Source of the DNA: Isoetes taiwanensis
Taxonomy: Eukaryota; Streptophyta; Lycopodiopsida; Isoetales; Isoetaceae
Assembly (NCBI GenBank): GCA_021234155.1
Contig: JAJEKV010000020.1
Location: 16,855,018-16,919,017, forward strand
Direction of reading: 5' to 3'
DNA: 64,000 bases
Part shown: in pieces, positions 33,191 through 43,942 of the stretch
Layout: each line of letters starts with the position of its first letter
How positions within the stretch are numbered: the stretch's first letter is position 1
The notes under the pieces: model-generated
What the model saw: the letters and a program-made list of their open reading frames with translations, nothing else
Databases searched by the model: none
Told to the model about the DNA's origin: nothing
Translations under genes and position numbers: made by a program

Positions 33191-34680
33191 TGCCATAGCG
33201 AAGCAGATGCTAAAAAAAGACGACATGTGAGACTATGATTACTTTGTGTATTTGGATGACGAGACATGGAATATATGCACCCAAATTGCTCAGTTATTCT
33301 ATGAGGACCAACTCAAGGATGAGACGGGTGACTCAATAGTAGTTAAAGATCGCCTGAGGATGTTCATGAATAAAAATGGACCATGGAGGAGTATCAAAAG
33401 TTCTTGGATCAGATTAGTATACTAACGGACCAACATCTTTATTGGATCACAATATTTACCAGTCTAGATCGTTTGAGTGAGTGCTTGTACACCATGAAAA
33501 TGATAGACGGTGGTAGTTGGGTATGGGTGGGTGCGTATTAGGACCCCCAAATAAAGACATCTTCTTCCTCTAGAGTCCGCGAGCTTCAGAGTCTTGTGCT
33601 CGTAATGTACATGGCCACAGACCAAGTGGTTGCCCCTGCTCTGCATGACTTGAATCTATGCTTCATGGACAGAGACCATCCTCAAGAGCATGTGAAACTT
33701 CCCCAATACTTGAAGCAAGCTGAGAACATAGAGGAAAACTTGCCTGACCAGGAATGCACAGCAGGTAACAATAGTTGAAATTGGGCGGTCGCCCGATTTG
33801 ATTTAGTATCAATCACCAATCCTGACATTTTTCTTTCTTTCGACATATTTATTGGCTATATCGTCCTGGGGTGATAAGGTTGCAACAGGTGGCATGGGCG
33901 CACGATTGTCGAATCAACTGGACTCCAAGACATGCACATACCCAGTACACAAGTTTATGATGGAAGGTTGCAGTGTGCTGGATTTCTTTTCTGGAAGTTC
34001 CTTTAACCATGCAGCCTTGTGTGAAGGGTACAAGGCATCGTCATTTGAGATTGAAGAGACTATGCAAATGAAGCTGGTGCAAATTTTTGATCAAAGTAAT
34101 GCTTGACGAGAGGAGATCATGTGCCCATGTGGTGCAAAAGATTGCAGAGGGCAAAAAGAAAGTGAATGGCTCCAAGGCCTTGAAATTAGCTATTCCTCCA
34201 CCTCCTTGTCCATTTTCTGCACAAACTGTGCAGGAGTTGCAATCCACTCTCTAGATGACTAAAGAGTCTGTCACAGACCAATTAAAAAGGGTTGCAGGCA
34301 TTGGATCGAAGGACTTATCTTTTTTTCAGAAAGAAGAAAAAGACCATTAATGCTTTGGATGGCATGACACTAGTGTATACCTAAGATGTGATCCAGGGTA
34401 GCTCGAAATTTTAAGAGCTACCATCAGGGATCAGGATCCTCCAATCGTGATGGAAACACAGGAATCTCAATCCGCAGAATCCGTAGAACTAGAGAAAGAA
34501 AGGGAGGCAGAGGTTGAGAAGTCATCTCCATGCAAAGTAGAGGAGGCAGGAGATGCCTCACTAAGCTCCCAAAAATTCATAGCGAGGATGGAGTTGATAA
34601 AATAGGTCACACAACAAGGGGCACTACAAACAGAAGAAGATGAAATTGAAAAGTCTGCTAAAGGCCTGGCTAACCCTTGA
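33191..34680 (+). pseudogene. C-terminal part of the H3-tail gene with methyltransferase-like motif
   Basis: After an AG at about 33190 the frame reads VAIAKQMLKKDDM, TGA, then DYDYFVYLDDETWN and QIAQFYEDQLKDETGD. Further blocks lie at 33546-33775 (VLVMYMATDQVVAPALHDLN) and 33850-34103 (MARLS-type start, CSVLDFFSGSSFNHAALCEGY). VLDFFSGS resembles motif I of S-adenosylmethionine-dependent methyltransferases (V.D.F.G.G), and a charged helix follows. The end (34440-34680) is acidic (ELEKEREAEVEKSSPCK). Several stops and frame changes occur. If the blocks are one gene, it joined a ParB-like and a methylase-like domain. No catalytic (N/D)PP[YFW] motif was found. Confidence 0.4.
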
Positions 34681-35040
34681 CATTTTCTAGTTCTTTAATC
34701 AAGGCCATCATTGAAGCATTCTGGGCGAATTGGGTGCCCACCCAATTTCTAAGTCCCTTAATGTATATTGTGTTCAAAATTTTATAGAACTTACACGTGT
34801 GAAATTTTCTCAAATCAGTTTCATAACTTTTTTCTCTATTATTTAGCATAAGTACATCCAAGAAACCCCTCTATTCTAGACAGTCATTTGAGATCTGTCC
34901 TTGAGACTCATAATAGTTTTGAGGCCGAGACATGGTATTGTATTCATTTAGATAACATAATGCATATCTCTATAACAATTTAAAGCTTTAAGAAGTCTGC
35001 ATCAAGCTAACCATATAAGAGACTTAGATAATGAACTGCT
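34681..35040. other. Spacer between two element-like genes
   Basis: No gene is visible. It holds the last palindrome of the family near 34722 (GAATTGGGTGCCCACCCAAT). Confidence 0.5.
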
Positions 35041-35700
35041 CTTGATGCCCTGTAGATATAGCAGAGTTTCAAGACATATCCATTTCTGCATGTATAAGAT
35101 CTCCAAGAGTGAATTCCTCAATAGTATTTCGGTTATACAGATCCAACCAACTATCCGAATCATTGACAGGGTAAGTAGTGTTATCCAAGAGGATAATTGC
35201 CAAAGCTTCACGCTGCCTTTGCAGGCCTCTCATAAAGAGTCTTGAAAATGGGTTTAAATGAGTTGTGTATCCAAACATCCTCCCTTTTCAGCAGCCTCTT
35301 CAGTGCCTTTGCCTTATAAATATGGAATTTGAGTGAGAGATATCAAGTAATCGGCCAGCTGCACCCTGTCGAGCCGGTCCGTTCATTATACACTCGACCT
35401 GATCCCTACTCTCGAAGCTCTGATCTCCTTCTTTTTGTGCTGGTTGATTATGTTGCCTCATGTTGCAGCTGATTGGCATGGGCCAGAATGGTTTCAGAGA
35501 TTTGGCACTGCATTTCTGATAATGTATGGCCCGCTTGATGCCTGGTTCCAAACATTTTTAGAGCTTGGAGATGGAGAAGGAAACTGTGGATTCACACGAC
35601 TACATCTTCTGTAGATGATGGTGTACCAACATGTGCGAACCCCATTCAGGCAAATGTCTCCCATCTCTGACTCTGTTGCACAAATCACGAAGCATACTTT
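35041..35700 (-). pseudogene. Minus-strand open segments downstream of ULP1 core
   Basis: Frames 35494-35688, 35300-35551 and 35069-35278 on the minus strand look coding in composition (for example LLDNTTYPVNDSDSWLDLYN) and follow the ULP1-like core in the transcript direction. I do not recognise a domain. They may be the C-terminal end of the same decayed gene. Confidence 0.3.
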
Positions 35701-35830
35701 TGCCGCCTCAGAACGGAATCATGCTAATATATTCCATTGTTTTACTTCTTAGAACCATGTACTCTAGATAATAGCTATCATTTAAGATATATATGGACTT
35801 GCGAAAAGTCCATATATAATGAAATTGTGC

Positions 35831-36135
35831 TTATTTGTGCATAAAGGAACATACAGCAGGACCGCAAGAATGACCATCATTTTGATGAGGCCTTCTAGAA
35901 AATTTCACAATATTTGAGGTTGTGAAGCTAAAATTATCGTGTCCAAGCGATTTCAAGAACCTACATTCAAAGTCTGTTGTGATTTTATTGTGATTATATG
36001 ACAACGTCAAAATGCAATGTGCAAGCACTAACCTCTCAATATGTTTGCTTCTGCTGTGCAAGCCCATGCAAAGTGACATATTTCTTGTTTATATCTATGT
36101 GGAAGACATGCACAGCTTACAATAAGAAAATAGGT
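35831..36135 (-). pseudogene. ULP1 (C48) cysteine protease core fragment
   Basis: On the minus strand the frame reads GLHSRSKHIERLV, then FSFTTSNIVKFSRRP, then HQNDGHSCGPAVCSFMHK. The last piece fits the Q....[DS]CG catalytic signature of ULP1/SENP proteases, with the oxyanion Gln and the nucleophilic Cys. The first fits the segment in which these proteins usually have 'yDSLh'. Such proteases cleave SUMO-like conjugates and are often carried by plant DNA transposons. Only the C-terminal half is visible, and stops lie upstream. Confidence 0.6.
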
Positions 36136-36770
36136 CGAATGAAGTCCATCACAAGCAAGAACAAACAATGTATGTGCACTTATCTAGATTCTTGTGTTTC
36201 CTTATTGTTTTGTAACTATTTGTGTCCTTGGACAATGTCAAATGAAAAAGCGGGTCAAAGAAATGAAAGGGATAGCTCACTCCTTGCAATATCAAGTAAT
36301 ATTCCATATATCTGCAAGCATATACACATGATGGCACAATCATGTATCTGCAAATCAGTTGAAGGTATCACCTTGAAAAAAAAAGGGTTAATTGATCTGT
36401 GAACCACTGTGTATCAGCTTTCAAAATTTCGATGGAGCTAACCACGATAGTTTGAGTTCCACTCAGTAATACTTCCAAATATGTATGTGGCTTTAGATAA
36501 ATAGAGACTACGGAAGATCTCTCATCTTTAGTTCTAAACACACAGGAGAAGATTTGCTCACAAATCCATTCAAATGTTTAAAATTGAAAAAGTATGACCC
36601 ATATCAGAAAAAAATGTAATTTCATCGACTATCACAGAGTTTTACAAGATTCGTCTATGAAAATACTTGTCGAGTATTTTCACACAGTTGCACAACTTTT
36701 CTTAATCCCACATTTTCTACATTGGATTTTTCTTCACATACACAGACACACTTTCCTGCAGCCAGAAGTT
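36136..36770 (-). other. Spacer or intron within the minus-strand element gene
   Basis: AT-rich sequence with no continuous frame. It separates the phosphatase-like and protease-like parts and could be intronic. Confidence 0.4.
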
Positions 36771-37400
36771 CTTCTAGCCTTTGAGTTGCTCCAAAAGAAA
36801 ATTGAAATCCAATCTGTCAGGTGCAAAGGTATTTGGACATACCATAGTGTTTGACTGGTTGGCAGAACATTTATACCTGCTGTCATCTATCAACAATATG
36901 TTTATACTTGGTATTTATAGTAGTTCTGGTACACTTTGGACAGATCCTTAAGAAAAATTGGCTTATTAATCACTTTTAACTTTGTGTTGGTACACTCATC
37001 CTGATTCTAAATAAAAAGAAACCTTCCCTTATATTCCTGCAACGACTTTCTCACCAACAAGTCGACATCACTTCTTGTCATGCTGGACCACAATGTAATC
37101 TGAAATTTTGAAAAACACCATTCTAAGAACTCCCGTAATCCAAGCCTGGAAACTGCTGCCTTTGAAGTTTCAATTTCTGGAGGATCACTTCTGACTCGAT
37201 CGATGCAGGGATCCTCTCTTTCAAGTCATAAAACTTGCCCAAAACCCCATTAAAATCAAGAACAAAGAGAAATTCAGTTAACCTCTTTGTTTTCCTTGGC
37301 CGAGGAGGTACTGGACTTGATGAACATGCTGCACCTTGTTCAGGATTCGGAATTTTCTTCTCAATTTGATCACCTGCATCTGCCTATGGCACATGCTCAG
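36771..37400 (-). pseudogene. FCP1/NIF-type HAD phosphatase-like fragment
   Basis: In transcript order the minus strand encodes a basic Pro-rich lead (SSPVPPRPRKTKR), then LTEFLFVLDFNGVLG, the motif I strand with nucleophile Asp and Asn in place of the second Asp. After a frame change come LGLREFLEWCFSKF and ITLWSSM (motif II-like), DECTNTKLKV, and LLIDDSRYKCSANQSN followed by MVCPNTF, the motif III 'DDS' region of the FCP1 homology domain. A tail resembling VYVKKNP closes it. The order and spacing are those of CTD-phosphatase-like domains. Several frame changes and a stop after LLEQLKG show that it is dead. The substrate is unknown. Confidence 0.65.
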
Positions 37401-37925
37401 CAGCAAAATTTTTGTTTCATGCAGGATCCCGTGCAGATTGAGTCTCATAGGAATTAATTTTTCCTTTTACAACAATTGTAGAAGCTTCTTCTGCATTGGG
37501 AATCTCTTCGTCATGGCTTGTAGTAAAAATTATATCTGTAACATAATTGAGACGAGGAAGACCAAAGACTAAAAATAAATGTGAATGCATAAATCATTTC
37601 TGTGGCATTGCTACTTACTTGACGCGACTGCATTCAGTTCACTATCCAACTTTCGTTTTGGTTTCTAGCCACTGTCAGCAACTGAGATTGACTTTGAGTA
37701 TCCAATGGATTGAATTCTAGGTGCACTCGGGTGGTATCTTACAGTCTCATATTTGATCGAGGTGTCGTGGATTTTCTTGGTCTCAAATTTCTGCAATTCT
37801 GCAAACACTAAATCAGTAGACCTGTGACAACATTAAAGAACATTAATTAAGTTACTTGTGTTCATTGGTTCTTGTGGTACCACTCAAACACCAAAAGCCA
37901 AAAGCCATGCAAACAAGGTTATAGA
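37401..37925 (-). other. Linker region of the minus-strand element gene
   Basis: A possible coding block lies at about 37620-37800 on the minus strand (YETVRYHPSAPRIQSIGYSK, KPKRKLDSELNAV). It is basic and shows no fold that I recognise. The remainder is non-coding. Confidence 0.35.
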
Positions 37926-38460
37926 TGATAACGTTTACCTCAAATGGTGTGACAAACATGGAATGTGATACTGGTGACTGCATTCTACTATGACAATTGG
38001 CAATGATTTACCCTCCCATTCCACAATATGGACAACCTTTATCACCCTCCTCTTCTGCCTCAGGAAGCATTGGAAGCAGAATCTAAAGGAGCATCATGGC
38101 CACATGTCTAGAAAAAATCTCAAATCTTTGCATTCGATGTTGCAGCTCCTGCAGTAAGGCTTTACATGCCCTTAATTTAATTTCAGTTTCCTCTAGTTCC
38201 TTTGCAATTGACAGCCCAGGCAACACTGTACCATTTAGCTCTTCATCTTTCAGTTCACTTACAACCCGAACACCCTCTGTTGCTTGGATTTGCTGTCATG
38301 AATGACTGCCATCTGTGCAAATTAGCTCTAATTTCTGATGCTTTATGCTCCATCAACTCAATCTTTCTATTGATATCACTGTTTCTATCCTTGCTTGCAA
38401 TCATTGCTTGCATTTATCAAACCTAGCTAATGTTGCAGCTACCATAATCTGCAATACAAA
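37926..38460 (-). pseudogene. Coiled-coil and zinc-finger-like block
   Basis: The minus-strand frame reads EGVRVVSELKDEELNGTVLP, then a heptad-like helix (IAKELEETEIKLRACKALLQ), then a stop, then EEEGDKGCPYCGMGG, and after another stop an IIANCHSRM-like piece. CPYC followed at a distance by C.H suggests a degenerate zinc finger. It sits upstream of the phosphatase-like block on the same strand, so it is likely the same decayed gene. Confidence 0.4.
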
Positions 38461-38519
38461 ACACTCCGTCTATGTCAGCTTCCTAAGATTAGCCATATAC
38501 TGATGGAAGACCACAATCA

Positions 38520-39340
38520 CACATCACATAACACAAGCTACTACCATATAGACAACACATAGTAGCAATACCATTGGCAACACAACACCCTCCGCTACAC
38601 CATAGTAGTGTAATATACACCACACGCCACATGCTACCATTGTCACCACTACTGGCAGGACGACACCCTACACCACTTTATCCAACACAAAGTGGTTTCA
38701 CCACTGACAATGCAACACTCTATATGACACCACATGCCACACCACATGATACCATTGTCACAATAATTGCAGCAAAAAACACGCTATACCACATCACACA
38801 ACTCAAACTAGCAACACTAGAGGCAACCCAATGCTCTGCATCACATTACACACCACCCACTATATAGCACACTGTACACACCTCACACCACACTACACAC
38901 CATAACACACTGCATATGCCACACAACATAGGTTGTACTATCACCACTATTGGTGGCACAATAACCTACACCACACTACAGTAGTACACCACACCTCACT
39001 TTCTACCACTGTCACCCCACATATGCCACACACTATAATGTAGCAATGCTTTTACCACCATTGGTAGCACAATACCCCATTCTGCCATGGAGATACACCA
39101 CACCATAAGTACTAGCATCATTATCACCATTAAACCACAAACAACATGCCAACAACTCACCACTCACCAGACCACACATACCTCATCTATCATTGTGGCA
39201 GCCATTGTATAGAATGGCCCACAGTAGGACAAAATACATGCGTAGATGACATCACATTCCACTACTACAGTGGCACAACATGACAATACAGTCAACATGA
39301 GAACAAACCTAAACTACGCTGCAAAATAGTAGTGGACATA
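38520..39340. repeat. CA-rich degenerate minisatellite
   Basis: The stretch is made of ACCACAC-, ACACCAC- and TACCATTGTCAC-type phrases. A longer unit of roughly 110-120 bp carrying TACCATTGTCACCACTACTG / ACTATCACCACTATTGGTGG recurs from 38630 to 39080. The open frame 38574-38867 is a translation of the repeat. Confidence 0.7.
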
Positions 39341-39559
39341 CCTGATTCTTGTACTGGATTTGAGGTCGCCTTTTTTGTGCCGACAGAAACAATCTAGGTC
39401 AAGCTTGATATTCTTTTCTAATGTAATACAACTAATAACTGAATATAACTGCAATGACATATTTTGATCTCAAAACATTGCTCTGTTTTTCTATTTTGAT
39501 TGTGAGTTCAGAAGCAGACTTGGTTTTTCCCCACCATCTTCATCAGCTCTGTCACTTTT

Positions 39560-40062
39560 ACTGTTTTCAACCTGGTCATATTGGATTTGCCTATGCTTTC
39601 TCTTGCGTCTAGAAAAGCTGGCATCTCCTATCGCATCAGGAATTTTATAATAATCCAAGAAGCTCTTCCAATTAACAACTTCCCCCTTTATATGCAGATA
39701 ATAAGCTACTGCCTAGGTTCCAGGAGCCATTCCACCCCATGTGTGTGGCTTCCCTATAATTCTTTGGAAATTTTTCATGAACTCCTTATATTGTTCATTG
39801 CTCAGATTCTTCAACCTGTGTAAGAAAACATATGCCTTAAGTTTTCAGTTTTAAACAAACATTTGGGAGAAAATATCTGTAGCCAAATTTATTTGGCACT
39901 TTGTCATCCCAAAGCTTCTTTAGACCTTCATGGGCACAATCTCTTGTTTGAGGAGAGATATCATCGTGTAACTAATGGCATTCAACTCTGACTCCATTAG
40001 GGCCCAATCGGCAAGAAACGACAAAAAGCCAGAAGAAGAGATGATTATTTTCCTAAGTCGAA
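39560..40062 (-). pseudogene. Possible OTU-like fragment (N-terminal part of element gene)
   Basis: The minus strand from 39820 encodes LKNLSNEQYKEFMKNFQRII, then GKPHTWGGMAPGT, a stop, AVAYYLHIKGEVVNWKSFLD and YYKIPDAIGD, then a basic RRKRKHRQ. The 'F...M.....tWGG..e..A.a..l' pattern recalls the C-terminal half of OTU cysteine proteases, but no DG.CL..a motif was found. Upstream frames (to 40062) include ELNAISYTMISLLKQEIVPM without recognised similarity. The assignment is weak. Confidence 0.3.
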
Positions 40063-40175
40063 AAGATGACGTGACATAAAATTTTAAAATATCGACACTC
40101 ATTATATCGCAATCATTGCATGATTTCTTACTTGCCAGATGATATGCACTCACCACATGACCCTTTTTTTCCAGA

Positions 40176-42030
40176 TTATGAGCAAGAGTACATGGGACCA
40201 GGACCTGTACCTGTCTATGCTGTCCAGAAAGAGAAGAAAAAGGTAAAATGGAAGATGCTGAGGCTCCTGCAGCAGATGTAAGAGCAAAAATCACCAAAGT
40301 GTCTGAGGCATTGGTTGAGGTAACCAAGCAACTCCAAGAGCTAAAGAGCTCAAAGTTTGAGAAGAAAACTTATCCTCCATGTGTGCATTGCTTTAGGGAT
40401 ACTCATACTTCTGACTATTGTTGGTATAGGCCATGCACAAAGTGTGGGAAAAGAGGACACTTTGGCAAAGAATGTCCTGTGTGTGCCTTTTGTAAAGCTG
40501 TAGGACATTATGAGGATAGGTGCAGTGTGAAAGAATACTTTGCTAGGCAAGAAAAATCCAAAACTAATGAACAAAATGCGTCCATAAGATTTGTGCAGGA
40601 AATTGAGGAACAGGAAGAGATAATGGCTGTCCATACCAGGAGAATGAATAATGCCAAAGAGAAAGAACCAGCTCATGCCAATGAGGAAGCTGAGGTCTTG
40701 AAACACAAGGAGGGTGAGCAGACAATGGTTGTGCCTCCTCCTCCTGCTCAAAAGTTTGTCAAAAGAGAAAAGGACTGTGAGGATTTTGAATATTTGCTAA
40801 AGAATTCTAAAATCTGTGTGGACTTGCTGACTTTGCTCAAGATAGCTCCATCTTACAGGAAGAAAGTTCTCAATTTGACCAGAGAGGATGAGTTTGCTTT
40901 AACAAATCATATTGAAGAACATATGCTTACTCAGGAGGATTATGATCCAGGGGCTTTCACCTGTGTTGCCAAAATGGGGAAAAAGATCTTAACTAAGGTT
41001 TTACTAGATGGAGGATCACCCTTGAATGTCATGCCTCATCATGTTATGAGGCTGTGTGGTCTTGAGATAGACAAGAAGGCTCCAATGATATTGAAATCTT
41101 TCTCAAACACGAAAATCAACCCTGTTGGAATAGTCAACAATGTGCCTATTGATGTTGAAGGGATAATGGTTGCAGCTAATTTTGTTGTGGTTGCTTTTGA
41201 AGGAATAGAAGACAAGTCAGACATATATGACTTACTCTTGGGGAGAAAATGGCTCTCTACAGTTGATGCCAGGCCCATATGGTCAAAAGGGGAGTGCACT
41301 ATTTCAAATGGCAAAAAGAAGGTAACTTTATACAATAAGCTGGGAGAATTTGAAAGCATGAATTTCATTGAAGAAGAAATGCTATTATCAAATCCATGTG
41401 GGGAATTTGAGCTGAATGCAATAGAGTTGGAGTCCAGCATGAAGATTCCTAAAGAATTAGCTTCTCCTAAACCAGGTAATTTTGTATACTTGTGGTTCGA
41501 TGGTGGTGTCTCCAAAAGGCTTAATGTGGCTTCTTCTGCTGCTGTTCTCAAAGACTCTTCCAACAGGTTGTTGGCAAAAGTAGGAAGAATCTATCCTAAC
41601 ACCACTTCTAACATGGCAGAGTACAAAGCATTGATTGCAGGTCTCCAAGAGGCAAGAAATTTAAGCATCAGTGAAATAATTATCTTTGGAGATTCTCAGC
41701 TTGTCTGCAAGCAAATATTGGGAGAATATCAGGCTAAAAGTGAAGACATGATTCAGCTCAGAGATCAAGCTATGCAGGAACTGAAGAATTTTGAGACCTG
41801 GGAGCTTTGTCATGTGCCAAGGGAGCAGAATTGTGAGGCTGATTCTCTATGCAAAAGTGTTCTACTTGAACACTTGGCTGAAGGAGCAATACAAGAAGAA
41901 GAACTGGAAAAGAAAGATCTGCAACAATTATACCCTATTCTGGTAATCAATGCAAGTGAAGACAAACAAGTAAAAGAAATTAAAGTAAAAAAGAGAGGTC
42001 TAGATAGAGTGTTGTATGTTGGGGGGATTT
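40176..42030 (+). pseudogene. Ty3/gypsy Gag end, protease and extra RNase H
   Basis: A long frame (40248-42167, useful to about 42025) carries three zinc knuckles near 40378-40530: CVHCFRDTHTSDYC, CTKCGKRGHFGKEC and CAFCKAVGHYEDRC. An aspartic protease follows at about 41000-41270 (VLLDGGSPLNVM with DGG instead of DTG/DSG; DLLLGRKWL). Then comes a complete RNase HI-type domain at about 41490-41860 with WFDGG, MAEYKAL, FGDSQLV and NCEADSL, all four acidic residues kept. The gag start is missing; a +1 frame change precedes 40248. A second frame change sits in a run of six G at 42021-42026, after which the reverse transcriptase continues. Confidence 0.88.
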
Positions 42031-42715
42031 GTTTAAAGAGGAGGATGATGCCTTTGTTACTAAATTCTTTGATGATTGGAAGGACATTTTTGCTTGGGAT
42101 TATGATGAATTGGTTAGTGTTGACAAAAGCATTTGTGAATTTGAAATTAAGATCAAGGAAGGTATGAAACCTGGTTTTAATCAAATAAGCATCAAGGAAA
42201 AGGATCAGCCAAAAACTTCATTTATTACACCTTGGGGAACATTTGCCATGAAAAAGATGCCTTTTGGATTAATGAATGCCTCTGCAACATTCCAGAGAGC
42301 TATGGATACAATTTTTAGAGATATGCCCGCTAATACTTTTCGTGTGTTTTTAGATGACCTCTGCTTGGGAACTTCTCTTGAAAAACATTTTGATATGCTG
42401 ATTATGTTGTTTGCCTTGTGTAGAAAAGGAGGAGTTAGTTTGAATCCAAAAAAATGTGTTTTCCTATCCTCAAAGGGGGAACTACTTGGACATGTGGTGT
42501 CTACAGCAGGTATTCAAATAGGTGAAACCAAGATTGAAGCTTTAAAAAGGTTGGCACCTCCAAAAACCCTCAAGCAGGTAAAAAGTTTCATGGGGATGAC
42601 CAGCTTCTTGAGAATGTATGTCCCTCATTTTTCTCACACTATGAGCCCAATCTCTAACCTTACAAAGGTTGGAAAATTTTCCAAAAGTGAGAGTAAACAT
42701 ATTCTGATAGATTGA
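42031..42715 (+). pseudogene. Ty3/gypsy reverse transcriptase with internal deletion
   Basis: The frame enters with FKEEDDAFVTKFFDDWKDIF, the usual N-terminal lead of Tat/Athila-like RT. After KEGMKPGFNQ it jumps to ISIKEKDQPKTSF, skipping the fingers and the first catalytic Asp, about 80-100 residues. The palm continues with PFGLMNASATFQRAM and FLDDLCLG (second and third Asp), then the thumb (LKQVKSFMGMTSFLRMYVP). TGA at 42713 ends the frame and the RNase H follows. The jump lies between two NQ dipeptides. Confidence 0.88.
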
Positions 42716-43942
42716 GATGAACAATGCCAAGAGTCTTTTGATAAAAGTATTGATGCCATTTGTAAGTCCATCCTGCTCAAGCCTCCTGATCTAGAGAAAC
42801 CTTTCAAGGCTTATATTAGTGTCACAAAAAGAGCAATTGGTTTGGCATTGCTGCAAGAAGATCATGTGATTGCTTTTGCAAGCAAGATGTGGTCTGACAC
42901 TGAACTGAGATATCCCAGGTTGGAAAAGAGTGCAGCAGCCTTGATGTTCTTGATAGAGAGACAAGGGCACTTGCTTCAAAACAGTCAAGTTCAAGTATTT
43001 ATGAGGCAGAATCCTTTATCACTTCTTTTTGCAAAAAAAACAACCAAAAGCTAAACTGTGCAGGTGGGCTTGTAAGGTCCAAGCTTATGATATTATTGTG
43101 AAAGTGGTAAAGCTAATTGAGAATCCCAGTTCTTATCTTCCCCATATGCTCTTTGAGCATGAAGATCAAGATGGTTTATGCAATGATGATAATATGACTA
43201 ACTTGGTTTCTTTTGATGCAGAGAATACAGACTGGCAGCATGAAGTTAGAAATTATCTTGAGAACAATGAGGGACCCGAAAATTTGAACAGCAGTCAAGA
43301 GAGGAGATTTAAAGACAAGTGTAAAAAGTTCAGGCTGATCGAAGGTGTTTTATGCAAAATTGATAAAGAAGGAATCTTATTGAGGTGTGTGGATGAGGAA
43401 GAAGCCAGAATGATAATTGAAGCATGTCATGAAGGAATATGTGGAGGACATTTTGCAGCAGACACAACTGCAAAAAAGATCTTGAGGTCAGGATATTTTT
43501 GGCCTACTCTTTTTAAGGATTGCTACAATACTATAAAGTGCTGTCATAAATGTCAGATTTTTGGTAGGAAAACTCTACAACCAGTAGCCCTTACTGCAAT
43601 AACATCTCCTGGACCTTTTCAAACATGGTGTTTGGACTTCATAGGCCCCATAGATCCACCCTCCTCAGCTCAACACCAGTTTATACTAGTGGCCACTGAT
43701 TATTTTACCAAATGGGCAGAAGCAATTCCTTTGAGAGAAGCAAATGCTCAAGCTACTGCAAGATTCCTCCATGAGAACATTTGTGCCAGATTTGGCATTC
43801 CCTTCAAAATAATCTCTAACAGGGGTAGCCAATTTATCAATCATATAATTACACTCTTGCTCGCCACCTTGAAAGTCAAGCACATTAAGAGTCCATCCTA
43901 TTATCCTCAAGGCAATGGCCAGGCAGAAATGGTGAGTCCTCC
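42716..43942 (+). pseudogene. Ty3/gypsy native RNase H and integrase
   Basis: A degenerate RNase H lies at about 42790-43050 (KPFKAYISVTKRAIGLALLQ, where the first catalytic Asp is not evident; ELRYPRLEKSAAAL). After a frame change near 43030 the integrase frame runs to 43942. It has the zinc-binding HHCC (ACHEGICGGH, CCHKCQIFG), the first catalytic Asp in WCLDFIGPI (about 43634), an Asn (AAC, 43818-43820) where the second Asp belongs (ISNRGSQF), and Glu in YYPQGNGQAE. Homology stops abruptly after QAEM. No LTR was found on either side. Confidence 0.88.

Noticed and set aside
38574-38867. 97-aa plus-strand open frame
   Set aside because: It lies in a CA-rich degenerate minisatellite and has only repeat-derived composition.
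39920-40327. 135-aa minus-strand open frame overlapping the gypsy element start
   Set aside because: The part beyond 40176 is antisense to gag coding sequence; only the part left of it can belong to the minus-strand gene.
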